Shown here one piece after another: positions 17,480 to 25,872 of a stretch of DNA of 64,000 nt. The translations under genes were made by a program, and so were the position numbers. The stretch is from DATJIG01 sp050260515 (GTDB lineage Bacteria > Pseudomonadota > Alphaproteobacteria > SMXQ01), in assembly GCA_050260515.1 (NCBI GenBank), contig JBLNCI010000026.1, positions 1 through 64,000 on the forward strand. Reading direction: 5' to 3'. Positions within the stretch are counted from its first letter, which is position 1, and the number at the start of each line of letters is the position of its first letter. Under the pieces are notes generated by a model that saw nothing but the letters and a program-made list of their open reading frames with translations, did no database searches and had not been told where the DNA came from.

Positions 17480-17527
17480 GTTCGAAGTTGCTATAGTCCC
17501 GGGACGGACACACCGCGAGGGCGGCCG

Positions 17528-18115
17528 ATGCCGGCGACAGGCGGGACGGAGTCAACCAATCATCGCGCGACGCAGGGCGCGCGCTGGTCCCGACTTATGG
17601 CGGACGCCCAGAACGGCGACCGCACGGCGTACGAGAGTCTCCTGGGTGAGATCGTGCCCTTCGTCCGCGGCATTGTCGCCCGTCAGCACCGTACGCCCGA
17701 CCGCATCGACGATGTCGTCCAGGACGTCCTTCTCACCGTCCACCGCGTCCGCCATACCTACGATCCCGGACGGCCGTTCGATCATTGGGTCGCGGCCATC
17801 GCCCGGCGTCGCTCGATCGACGCGATCCGTCGTCGTATTCGCCGCAACGCGCAGGAAACCTCGGATGACGACGCCTATGAAACCTTTGCCGACCCTGCGG
17901 CGAACAGGGACGTGGAAGTCCGTGACGCGGCCGATCTGCTCGGTGGTGCGCTGTCGGGCTTGACGGACCGTCAACGCGAGGCCGTCGAACTGGTGAAATT
18001 GAGGGAGATGTCGCTGGCCGAGGCGTCGAAGGCGAGCGGCCAGTCCGTTGCGGCGCTGAAGGTCAACGTCCACCGCGCCATCAAGGCGCTGCGGGCGAAG
18101 CTGAAGGGAGTGTGA
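17528..18115 (+). CDS. sigF: ECF RNA polymerase sigma factor, SigF-like
   Basis: 195 residues. Region 2 at about residues 35-105 (ESLLGEIVPFVRGIV, DRIDDVVQDVLLTVHRVRHTY, PFDHWVAAIARRRSIDAIRR) and region 4 at about 140-190 (LTDRQREAVELVKL, SVAALKVNVHRAIKALR). It sits back to back with the bufferin operon, whose promoter matches the SigF consensus, and directly before an NrsF-type membrane anti-sigma gene. In Caulobacter this pair responds to copper, cadmium and chromate. The 4-residue NrsF gap and shared orientation support co-transcription. Confidence 0.93.
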   Translation: MPATGGTESTNHRATQGARWSRLMADAQNGDRTAYESLLGEIVPFVRGIVARQHRTPDRIDDVVQDVLLTVHRVRHTYDPGRPFDHWVAAIARRRSIDAIRRRIRRNAQETSDDDAYETFADPAANRDVEVRDAADLLGGALSGLTDRQREAVELVKLREMSLAEASKASGQSVAALKVNVHRAIKALRAKLKGV

Positions 18116-18116
18116 G

Positions 18117-18800
18117 GTGACGGAGCGCAATGAGAGCGTCGGCGTGGATCGCCTGATCGCCGAACTCACCGCCGATGCGAAGCCGGTGAAGCGGCTTCGC
18201 GCGCCCTCGATCCGCGCCTTCGAATGGCTGATCGTCGTCGGGGCCATTGCCTTGGCGGCGATCGGGGCCTTCGCGGATCTCCGCGTCTTCGTCGCGCGCG
18301 CGAGCGATCCACGCCTCGCCGTCGAGCTCGCGGCGACCCTCATCACCGGCATCTTCGCCGTAATCGCGGCCTTTCAGCTCAGCATGCCCGACCGGCCGCG
18401 CCGCTGGATGTGGCTGCCGCTACCGCCGTTCCTGGTGTGGATCGCGGCGAGCGGCTACCAGTGCTATCGCAACTGGATCATTCAAGGCCCGAACGGATGG
18501 GAGATCGGCGAGAGCGCAGACTGCTTGCAGTTCATCCTGCTCACCGGAATTCCGGTGGCGATCGCGCTGCTGATCGCGCTGCGTCGGGCGCTGCCGCTCG
18601 ATCCCCTGCGGGTGGCGATGGTCGGCGGGCTCGGCGTCGCCGCGATCTCAGCGTTCGTCCTGCAGTTCTTCCACCCGTTCGACGTCACCGTGATGGATCT
18701 CGCAGTCCACCTCGTGGCGATCGCGGTCGTGGTCGGAGTCGCCGGGCTCGCCGAGCGGATCGCGGACGTGCGTTCCGCCGGCGAGGCTCGCCTCGGCTGA
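18117..18800 (+). CDS. nrsF: NrsF (DUF1109) family membrane anti-sigma factor
   Basis: 227 residues, GTG start one base after the sigma stop. A short cytoplasmic N-terminus (about 30 residues) precedes six hydrophobic segments, the NrsF layout. Two cysteines, Cys116 (GYQCYRNW) and Cys136 (SADCLQF), lie in or near the loop between segments 3 and 4, matching the conserved cysteines proposed to sense metal in Caulobacter NrsF. It should hold the ECF sigma factor at the membrane and release it on metal stress. It converges with a TctC gene 4 bp away. Confidence 0.92.
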   Translation: MTERNESVGVDRLIAELTADAKPVKRLRAPSIRAFEWLIVVGAIALAAIGAFADLRVFVARASDPRLAVELAATLITGIFAVIAAFQLSMPDRPRRWMWLPLPPFLVWIAASGYQCYRNWIIQGPNGWEIGESADCLQFILLTGIPVAIALLIALRRALPLDPLRVAMVGGLGVAAISAFVLQFFHPFDVTVMDLAVHLVAIAVVVGVAGLAERIADVRSAGEARLG

Positions 18801-18804
18801 GCGG

Positions 18805-19848
18805 CTACTTCGCGAGCGCCGCCTGCAGTTTCGCGACCACGGCAGCAGGCGTCTCGAACAGCTGCTGGACCATCTTGGCGGACTGCTCCGCGTTCATCGG
18901 CTCGATGTCGACCTGCACCTTCTTCGCATCGGCGAGCAGATCCGGATCTTTCATCGAGTCATCGAATGCTTTCCGCAGCAGGGCGGTACGGTCCACCGGC
19001 ATTTCCGGCGGGCCTGCGAACGGGCGCCCGAGGCCGAGCGGGACGAAAAGGAACTCGAGCGCCTGCCGTGCTTCGGGCGACTTCGCCTGGTCCAGCATGT
19101 TCGGCACGTCGGGGTAGGCGGGGTCCTTCGAGCTGCCGGCCTGCGCCACCAGCACAACCTTCCCGTCTTTGTAGGGCTGCGCGAGAACGGCGCGGAACGT
19201 CGACGTCGTGATGCCGCACGCGCCGTGCAGCTCGCCGCGTTCCATGGCGACGAGCCGCTCCGGAGTGCCGGGATAGCCGGAGATCACCTTGAACTTGGTG
19301 CCGAGCAGCTCGTTGTAGACGATGGGGAACGAATACGACTGCGCGCCGGCGCCGGACGCGCCGACGATGACCTCGCGCTTATAGAGGTCGTCGATCGTCT
19401 TAACGCCGCTCGCCGCCCAGGTGATGCAGGCGTCGTAGTCGCTGTTCATGTTGCCGATCCACACGAACTTGCGCCCGTCGAACAGGGCCTGCGGGTTCTT
19501 GTAGACCTGCTCCTGTATGACCGTGCCGCGGATCATGCCGAGATACGAGCCGTCCTTCGGCACCGTGTTGTAAACCTGGTTGGCGAGCGCCATGCCGCCG
19601 CCGGCGGGCACGTTCTGTACGACGATGGTCGGGTTCCCGGGAATGTGCTTCGCCATATGCCGCGACAGCAGCCGCGTGTAGGTGTCGTAGCCGCCGCCGG
19701 CATTCGAGGGCACGCCGAGCGTCAGCTTGTGGCTCTTGAAGAAGTCCGGGCTCTGAGCGCTCGCGACCGAGGTCGCGCCGGCGGCCACCGTGACCGCGAC
19801 CATGGTGGAACCGGTGACGCGCAGCGCGCGAGCAAATCCGAAAGTCAT
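18805..19848 (-). CDS. TctC/Bug-family periplasmic substrate-binding protein
   Basis: 347 residues; signal peptide ending near TSVASA, mature start QSPDFFKSHKLTLGVP, binding loop NAGGGYDTYTRLLSRHM. Typical family segments follow: NVPAGGGMALANQVY, TVPKDGSYLGMI and GYPGTPERLVAMERGELHG. Divergent from the mu-crystallin-family/aldehyde dehydrogenase genes at 19995 with 146 bp between starts. No TctA/TctB genes accompany it. Confidence 0.9.
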   Translation of the reverse strand: MTFGFARALRVTGSTMVAVTVAAGATSVASAQSPDFFKSHKLTLGVPSNAGGGYDTYTRLLSRHMAKHIPGNPTIVVQNVPAGGGMALANQVYNTVPKDGSYLGMIRGTVIQEQVYKNPQALFDGRKFVWIGNMNSDYDACITWAASGVKTIDDLYKREVIVGASGAGAQSYSFPIVYNELLGTKFKVISGYPGTPERLVAMERGELHGACGITTSTFRAVLAQPYKDGKVVLVAQAGSSKDPAYPDVPNMLDQAKSPEARQALEFLFVPLGLGRPFAGPPEMPVDRTALLRKAFDDSMKDPDLLADAKKVQVDIEPMNAEQSAKMVQQLFETPAAVVAKLQAALAK

Positions 19849-19994
19849 TAATTCCTCTCCCAGGAACGCGGCTCGGCCGAGGTTTGGCCTTATGGGCGCG
19901 AGTCGCGTCTTTACGCCATCTCCGTCGAGCGGCTAAAACACGCTATCCGAGCGCGCCTTCCGCCGCAACCCTCTGTGATTACAGGAATATCGAA

Positions 19995-21098
19995 ATGCTG
20001 TTCATCTCGAATCCCGATGTCGAACGTCTGCTGTCCATGAAGGAGTGCATCGAGGTCCAGGAGGAGGCGTTCAAGGGACTCGAGACCGGTGCGGCGATCC
20101 ACCGTCCGCGCATCGACATGTATGCGCCGTCGAAGGCGCGCGCCGACGGCTACTACCGTTGGGGCACCATGGAAGGGTGGTACGACGGCATCTTCGCGAT
20201 CCGCATGAAGTCCGATCTCATCACCTGGCCGCGCCACGGCAACGGGGCGATCACCGAGGAGAAGTATTCGATCCAGCCCGGCACCTTCTGCGGCCTCATC
20301 ATGCTGTTCTCGTCGGACAATGCCGAGCCGCTGGCGATGATTAACGACGGCGTGCTGCAGCACATGCGGGTCGGCGCCGGCGCCGGCATCGGCGCCAAGC
20401 TGCTCGCGCGCAAGAACGCTTCGACGGTCGGCATGCTCGGTTCGGGCGGCATGGCCGAGACGTTCCTCGCCGCCTACTGCGAGGTCCGGCCGATCAAGAA
20501 GGTGAAGGTGTTCAGTCCGACCAAGGCCAACCGCGAGTCGTTCGCCAAACGTATGAGCCAGCGCCATGGCATCGAGGTGATTCCCGTCGACTCGGCGCGT
20601 GAGGCGGTGCGCGGCGTCGACATCCTGTCGACCAACACCGACAGCATGACGCCGACGTTCGAGGCCGACTGGATCGAGCCCGGCATGCACGTCGCGATGC
20701 TCGGACCGTGCGAGATCTCGGCGGCGGCCGAGAAGCGCTTCGACGTGTCGATCCGGCAGGGCGTCGGCGGTCTCAAGCTGCCCGAGACCGAGCGCATCAA
20801 GATGGAGATCGGCATGAGCCCGCTCGCGTATATCGCGGGCACGAAGGAGGAGATGAGGCGCCTGCCGGAAAAGACCCAGGGCTCGGGCTTCGGCGGCAAC
20901 TGGCCGGACTACTGCGACATGGTGTTCGGCCGCGCCAAGGGTCGCACCAGCGACGAGCAGGTGACCTTCTATCACAACATGGGCAACCAGGGCCTGCAGT
21001 TCGCCGCGGTCGGCGGTCTCGTCTACCGCAAGGCCAAGGCCGAGCAGGGCATCCGCTCGGTCCCGACCGAGTGGTTCGTGCAGGATATTCGCGATTAG
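19995..21098 (+). CDS. Ornithine cyclodeaminase/mu-crystallin family protein
   Basis: 367 residues. NAD(P)-binding region near residues 140-150 (TVGMLGSGGMAETFL), GVDILSTNTDSMTPT, and a family-typical end NMGNQGLQFAAVGGLVYRKA. The ATG at 19995 matches the start of its paralogues (MLFISNPDVERLLSMKECIE). It differs from them by an insertion around residues 255-305 (KLPETERIKMEIGMSPLAY). It is followed by an aldehyde dehydrogenase after 100 bp, so the pair may process an amino or imino compound to an acid. Not assignable to one reaction. Confidence 0.87.
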   Translation: MLFISNPDVERLLSMKECIEVQEEAFKGLETGAAIHRPRIDMYAPSKARADGYYRWGTMEGWYDGIFAIRMKSDLITWPRHGNGAITEEKYSIQPGTFCGLIMLFSSDNAEPLAMINDGVLQHMRVGAGAGIGAKLLARKNASTVGMLGSGGMAETFLAAYCEVRPIKKVKVFSPTKANRESFAKRMSQRHGIEVIPVDSAREAVRGVDILSTNTDSMTPTFEADWIEPGMHVAMLGPCEISAAAEKRFDVSIRQGVGGLKLPETERIKMEIGMSPLAYIAGTKEEMRRLPEKTQGSGFGGNWPDYCDMVFGRAKGRTSDEQVTFYHNMGNQGLQFAAVGGLVYRKAKAEQGIRSVPTEWFVQDIRD

Positions 21099-21198
21099 CA
21101 AATATCGCTGAGAAGGTGGGCATTGGCCGGCGTCGGTTGACGCTGGCCAGCGCCGCCGGTTTCCGGAACAATCGGCCATCGCATCGAGGGAGAGCCAC

Positions 21199-22674
21199 AT
21201 GAGCACCGATATCCGCAACGTCGCGGCCCCGTATCACGCCAGGATGCTGATCGGCGGTGAGTGGATCGATTCGGCGAGCCGCATCGAGGTGAAGAATCCC
21301 GCGCGCCCGGATGAGCTCGTCGGCACCGTCGTTCGCGGCACGCCCAAGGACGTCGATGCGGCGGTGGCGGCCGCGAAGGCGGCGCAACCGGGCTGGGCCA
21401 GGCTCTCCTACGTGCAGCGCGCGGCGCAGCTCGAGCCCGCGCTGCAGAAGCTCGAGCAGGACGTCGACGAGCGCGCGGCGCTCTACGTCCGTGAGAACGG
21501 CAAGACGTTCAAGGAAGCGAAGGGCGAGCACATGGGCGCGGCCGTGCGCCAGCGCCTGACGCTCGCCTACGCGCCGGATCTCGACAAGGACAAGACCTTC
21601 GTCAACCAGCAGGGCCGCACCTTCGTCACGCGGCGCCCGTATGGAGTCGTGGTCTCGATCGTGCCGTGGAACGCGCCGATCGGGCTCGCCTTCATCCAGG
21701 TGGTGTCGATGCTGCTGGCCGGCAACGCCGTCGTGGTGAAGCCGCCCGAGAGCTGCCCGCTGGCATTGATCCGCGCGCTCGAGCTCTTTTCGTCGGTGCT
21801 GCCGAAGGGTCTCGTCAACATCGTCACCGGGATGCCGGCCGAGATAGGCGATCGCCTCACGACGCATCCCGACGTCGGCAAGATCGGCTTCACCGGCTCG
21901 ATCGCCTCGGCGAAGACGATCATGAGCAACGCGGCGCAGAGCATCAAAGGCGTGACCCTGGAGCTCGGGGGCAACGATCCCGCCATCGTGCTCGATGACG
22001 CCGACATCTCTGAGGCTGCGATGGAGCGTATGGCCGGCGCGGTGTTCCGCATGACCGGCCAGGTCTGCATGGCGATCAAGCGCGTCTACGTGCCCGAATC
22101 CATCCACGACCGCTTCGTCGACGCGTTCAGCCGTGCCGCCGACAAGGTCGTGGTCGGCGACGGCCTCGAGCCGAAGGTCACCATGGGGCCGCTGCATACG
22201 GAGAAGGGCAGGGCGCGCGCCGAGTCGCTGCTCGCCGACGCGAAGAAGCGCGGCGCGACGGTGCGTGAGTACGGCCAGGTCGACGATCCCAAGGCGTTCG
22301 AGCGCGGCTGGTTCATGCGGCCCATGGTGGTGACCAACGTCCCGGACGACGCGCCGCTGATGGTCGAGGAGCAGTTCTGCCCGGCGCTGCCAATCGCCCG
22401 CTACAAGGAATTGGACGACGCCATCGCGCGCGCGAACGACTCGATCTACGGCCTCGGCGCGTCGGTGTGGGGCAAGGACGTCGACCGCTGCTTCGACATC
22501 GGCCGTCGCATCGAATCGGGGACGGTGTGGATCAACACCCACGGCACCGAGTACATCAACCGCAGCGCGGCCTACGGCGGCGTGAAGCAGTCGGGCATCG
22601 GCCGCAAGGCCGGGCTCGAGGGCGTCCTCGAGTACTCCCAGATGCAGACGCTGACCGCGTTCGAAAATCCATAA
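21199..22674 (+). CDS. NAD(P)-dependent aldehyde dehydrogenase
   Basis: 491 residues, full length for the family. Oxyanion/active-site motifs are present: VTLELGGND (glutamate base), GQVCMAIKR (catalytic cysteine), WNAPIGLAF near residue 156, and NAD-contacting GFTGSIASAK. ATG preceded by GAGGGAGAG. Ends with the usual GGVKQSGIGRKAGLEGVLEYSQ. Probably oxidizes an aldehyde made by the preceding mu-crystallin-family protein's pathway; substrate unknown. Confidence 0.95.
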   Translation: MSTDIRNVAAPYHARMLIGGEWIDSASRIEVKNPARPDELVGTVVRGTPKDVDAAVAAAKAAQPGWARLSYVQRAAQLEPALQKLEQDVDERAALYVRENGKTFKEAKGEHMGAAVRQRLTLAYAPDLDKDKTFVNQQGRTFVTRRPYGVVVSIVPWNAPIGLAFIQVVSMLLAGNAVVVKPPESCPLALIRALELFSSVLPKGLVNIVTGMPAEIGDRLTTHPDVGKIGFTGSIASAKTIMSNAAQSIKGVTLELGGNDPAIVLDDADISEAAMERMAGAVFRMTGQVCMAIKRVYVPESIHDRFVDAFSRAADKVVVGDGLEPKVTMGPLHTEKGRARAESLLADAKKRGATVREYGQVDDPKAFERGWFMRPMVVTNVPDDAPLMVEEQFCPALPIARYKELDDAIARANDSIYGLGASVWGKDVDRCFDIGRRIESGTVWINTHGTEYINRSAAYGGVKQSGIGRKAGLEGVLEYSQMQTLTAFENP

Positions 22675-22988
22675 CGGCGCATGGGCGGGGCGGCTTCCTT
22701 AACCTGGAATATCCTCCCCCCGCCGCCGTGTGGGGCGCGCCGCGCGAGCCATTCCGAATCGGTATGGCTATAGCCAAATTGTTTGGCCGAGCCTTCGGCA
22801 TTTCCTTTTGAGTGGGGGCGGCCCGTCTGGTACAAAACCGCGCCCGCGCGCGTTGCCGCATGGGCCCGGAGCCGATAGGGTGACGGGCCTTCGGCACCGA
22901 ACGGCGGCGCCTCCCGGCGATCCGGGACGGACGCGCCGGTGCCGCGGACAGGCATAAGCATTCTGCTTACCCAACGAGGGAGAATCGA
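22675..22988. other. Intergenic region between aldehyde dehydrogenase and UbiD genes
   Basis: No gene seen in 314 bp. A small GCCGA/TCGGC hairpin at about 22787-22800 is followed by a T-rich run and may be a weak terminator. Near the downstream end, TAAGCA-TTC-TGCTTA (22955-22969) is a perfect inverted repeat 20 bases before the UbiD start, a candidate operator. The UbiD ribosome site GAGGGAGA follows it. Confidence 0.5.
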
Positions 22989-24440
22989 GTGGCATACAAG
23001 CAATACGACGCGCCGCATCAGGACCTGCGCGAATGGCTCGACCGCGTCGAAGGCATCGGCGAGCTCATGAAGATCGACGGGGCCGACTGGAACCTCGAGA
23101 TCGGCGCCGTCGCCGAGATGGTCTATCACGAGACTCCCGACAACCCGCCGGCGATCCTGTTCGACAACATCCCGGGCTACCCGAAGGGCTTCCGCGTCCT
23201 CGCCGGCATGACCAACTCGGCGCAGCGCCTGGCGATGACGCTGGGCTTCCCGGAGCCGAAGAACGGCCCGATGGACGTGGTCCGCAACTACCGCGACCGC
23301 ATGAAGGACTTCAAGCCGATCCCGTCGCGGTTCGTGAACACCGGCCCGATCCTCGAGAACGTCGACCGCGACGAGCAGGTCGACATCTTCAAGTTCCCCG
23401 TTCCCTTCCTGCATGAGCTCGACGGCGGCCGCTACATCGGCACCGGCGACTGCGTCATCATGAAGGATCCGGACTCCGACTGGGTCAACTGCGGCACCTA
23501 CCGCGTCATGGTGCACGACAAGAACCACGTCGGCCTGTGGATGAGCCCCGGCAAGCACGGCCGTCTGATCCGCGAAAAGTGGTTCAAGCAGGGCAAGCCG
23601 TGCCCGGTCGCGATCTCGGTCGGCCACGACCCGCTGATGTTCCTGGCCGCCGGCAACGAGATCAACTACGGCGTGTCCGAGTTCGCCTACGCGGCGGGCC
23701 ATCGCGGCAAGCCGTTCGACATGATCAAGTCGGAGCTCCACGGCCTGCCGATCCCGGCCCACGGCGAGATCGTGCTCGAAGGCGAGATCGTCGCCGACGA
23801 CATGCGCCCCGAGGGTCCGTTCGGCGAGTGGACCGGCTACTACGCCTCGTCCGTGCGCCCGGATCCGGTCGTGCACGTGAAGCGCGTCTACTACCGCAAC
23901 AACCCGATCATCACGATGGCCCGCCCGGGCCGTCCGCCGTCCGACTACACGATGTCGAAGTCGGTCATCAAGTCGGCGCTGATCTGGGACCAGGTCGAGG
24001 CCGCGGGTCTCCCCGGCGTGAAGGGCGTGTGGTGCCACCAGAACGGCGGCGGCCGCCTCTTCAACGTGATCTCGATCAAGCAGGAGTACCCGGGTCACTC
24101 CAAGCAGGCCGCGATGCTCGCGTGCAACGTGCACGCCGGCAACTATCTCGGCCGCTGGGTGGTGGTCGTCGACGAGGACATCGATCCCTCGAACCTGTGG
24201 GACGTGACGTGGGCGATGGCCTCGCGCTGCGACCCGGACGAGGACATCGACATCATCCGCAAGTCGTGGTCGGGCGCGCTCGACCCGCGCAAGAAGAAGG
24301 GCGACAACTTCAACTCGCGCGCGATCGTCGACGCCTGCCGTCCGTACGACTGGAAGGACCAGTTCCCGCCGGTCGCGGAGTCCTCGCCCGAGCTCGCGGC
24401 GAAGACCAAGGCGAAGTGGAGCCACATCCTGAAGAAGTAA
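22989..24440 (+). CDS. UbiD-family prenylated-FMN-dependent decarboxylase
   Basis: 483 residues, GTG start after GAGGGAGA. UbiD enzymes reversibly decarboxylate aromatic or alpha,beta-unsaturated acids using prenylated FMN. Family features: DLREWLDRVEGIGEL start, the PEGPFGEWTGYY segment with the catalytic acid, and GVWCHQNGGGRLFNV. It is a single-gene unit closed by a strong terminator. The cofactor-making UbiX homologue is encoded 24 kb away at 48744. The substrate is more likely a catabolic aromatic acid than the ubiquinone precursor, given context, but this is inference. Confidence 0.93.
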   Translation: MAYKQYDAPHQDLREWLDRVEGIGELMKIDGADWNLEIGAVAEMVYHETPDNPPAILFDNIPGYPKGFRVLAGMTNSAQRLAMTLGFPEPKNGPMDVVRNYRDRMKDFKPIPSRFVNTGPILENVDRDEQVDIFKFPVPFLHELDGGRYIGTGDCVIMKDPDSDWVNCGTYRVMVHDKNHVGLWMSPGKHGRLIREKWFKQGKPCPVAISVGHDPLMFLAAGNEINYGVSEFAYAAGHRGKPFDMIKSELHGLPIPAHGEIVLEGEIVADDMRPEGPFGEWTGYYASSVRPDPVVHVKRVYYRNNPIITMARPGRPPSDYTMSKSVIKSALIWDQVEAAGLPGVKGVWCHQNGGGRLFNVISIKQEYPGHSKQAAMLACNVHAGNYLGRWVVVVDEDIDPSNLWDVTWAMASRCDPDEDIDIIRKSWSGALDPRKKKGDNFNSRAIVDACRPYDWKDQFPPVAESSPELAAKTKAKWSHILKK

Positions 24441-24461
24441 GTCTGCAGGAACGGAGTCGGG

Positions 24462-24491
24462 AAAGGGGCGCTTCGGCGCCCCTTTCTTTTT
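24462..24491 (+). terminator. Rho-independent terminator after UbiD gene
   Basis: Perfect 10-bp stem AAAGGGGCGC/GCGCCCCTTT with a TTCG tetraloop, followed by CTTTTT. It begins 22 bp after the UbiD stop. Confidence 0.92.
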
Positions 24492-24620
24492 GCGCGTAGG
24501 GCCGCGTGCCCCGTCACCCGGCGCTCCGGCTTTTCGTTTTTTGAAACATCGCCGCGGCATGACGGGGATGCGGCATCGGCGCTCCCCGGAGGGCCGGGTT
24601 TCCTCTATTTTGCGGGCATC

Positions 24621-25316
24621 ATGCAGTCGCCGCAGCCACCCGAGGCGCCCGTCCGGCCGCCGATGGACTCCTCGCCGCTCCCGGGCGCGGGCCGCCCCGC
24701 GAGGCCGTCGACGGAGATCAAGCCGCGCAGGCACCTCCTGAGCCGCGCCTTCGACCGCAGCTTCTGGATGTTCGCCGGGATGTCGGTGGCGGCCGGGATC
24801 GTCTGCTGGCTGTGGGCCGGAACCGAGGTGTTCAAGCAGGGGCTCCACGAGGACCTCGGGCTGATGACGACGATCCTGCCGCGCATCGTGCTGGCGATGG
24901 CGGTCGCCGGGCTGATGGAGGCGATCCTGCCCAAGGACAAGGTCGCCTACTGGGTCGGAGCCGAGTCCGGCATGCGCGGCATCTTGATCGCGACCGCCGC
25001 GGGCGCGCTCACCCCCGGGGGGCCGATCACCTCGTTCCCGTTCGTCGTCGCGCTCTACATGGCGGGCGCCGACCGCGGCTCGCTCGTGGCCTACCTCACC
25101 TCGTGGTCGCTGTTGGGCTTCCAGCGGGTGATGGTGTGGGAGATGCCGCTGCTCGGATTCGACTTCGTCGTCGTGCGCTCGCTCGCCAATCTGCCGTTCC
25201 CGATTCTCGCCGGGCTGCTCGCCCGCAAGATTCCCGGCATCGAACCGCGCGTCCGCCCCCCGGCGCCGCCCGACGGCAGCGCCGCCCATCCGTTCGGGAC
25301 GCGCGATGACCGATAG
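24621..25316 (+). CDS. Half-size permease, PF03773/ArsP-like, first of a pair
   Basis: 231 residues: a proline-rich cytoplasmic tail of about 45 residues, then about five membrane segments. The core motif LTPGGPITSFPFVVAL with LPKDKVAYWVGAESGMRGIL in front resembles one half of the YraQ/ArsP predicted-permease family, normally a single chain with two such halves. The following gene carries the second half and overlaps it by 11 bp, so both probably form one transporter. Substrate unknown; ArsP relatives export organoarsenicals. Confidence 0.8.
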   Translation: MQSPQPPEAPVRPPMDSSPLPGAGRPARPSTEIKPRRHLLSRAFDRSFWMFAGMSVAAGIVCWLWAGTEVFKQGLHEDLGLMTTILPRIVLAMAVAGLMEAILPKDKVAYWVGAESGMRGILIATAAGALTPGGPITSFPFVVALYMAGADRGSLVAYLTSWSLLGFQRVMVWEMPLLGFDFVVVRSLANLPFPILAGLLARKIPGIEPRVRPPAPPDGSAAHPFGTRDDR

Positions 25317-25812
25317 CGCCAACATCTTCATCGCGATTGTCGCCGCGATCCTGTTCGTCGTCGCCTGGCGCAAGGGCGGCGGCGCCCACATCAAGGGGCT
25401 CCGGCTCGCGTTCGAGCACACGGTCGTCAACATGCCGCGCGTGTTCTTCGCGCTGCTCGCCGCGGGCTTCATCGGCGAGATCCTGCCCAAGGACGTCATC
25501 GCCTCGTGGCTCGGGCACGAATCCGGCGTCACCGGCATCATGATCGCGACCGCGGTCGGCACCATCATGCCGGGCGGGCCGATCATCGCCTTCCCGATCG
25601 TGGTCGCGCTGTCGAAGTCGGGCGCCGGCTTCCCGGCTCTGGTGACGTTCCTCACCTCGTGGTCGCTGCTCGGGCTCCAGCGCGTGTTCGCCTTCGAGCT
25701 GCCGATGATGGGCCATCGCTTCGTCATCAACCGCATGACCGCCGCCTTCATCCTGACGCCGCTGACGGGCTTCGCCGCGTGGCTGACCCAGATGCTGCTC
25801 GGGATGCCCTGA
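25306..25812 (+). CDS. Half-size permease, PF03773/ArsP-like, second of a pair
   Basis: 168 residues, about five hydrophobic segments. IMPGGPIIAFPIVVAL and LPKDVIASWLGHESGVTGIM repeat the key motif of the preceding gene, and LVTFLTSWSLLGLQRVFAFE parallels its LVAYLTSWSLLGFQRVMVWE. The start overlaps the end of the first half-gene by 11 bp. Together they look like a permease split in two, or two products of duplication that work as a heterodimer. A hydrolase gene follows after 60 bp. Confidence 0.8.
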   Translation: MTDSANIFIAIVAAILFVVAWRKGGGAHIKGLRLAFEHTVVNMPRVFFALLAAGFIGEILPKDVIASWLGHESGVTGIMIATAVGTIMPGGPIIAFPIVVALSKSGAGFPALVTFLTSWSLLGLQRVFAFELPMMGHRFVINRMTAAFILTPLTGFAAWLTQMLLGMP

Positions 25813-25872
25813 GACAATCGAAGGCCGCCACCGCGCGACAGACGCGGCGCGGCGAACAGGAGGCTCATCATC

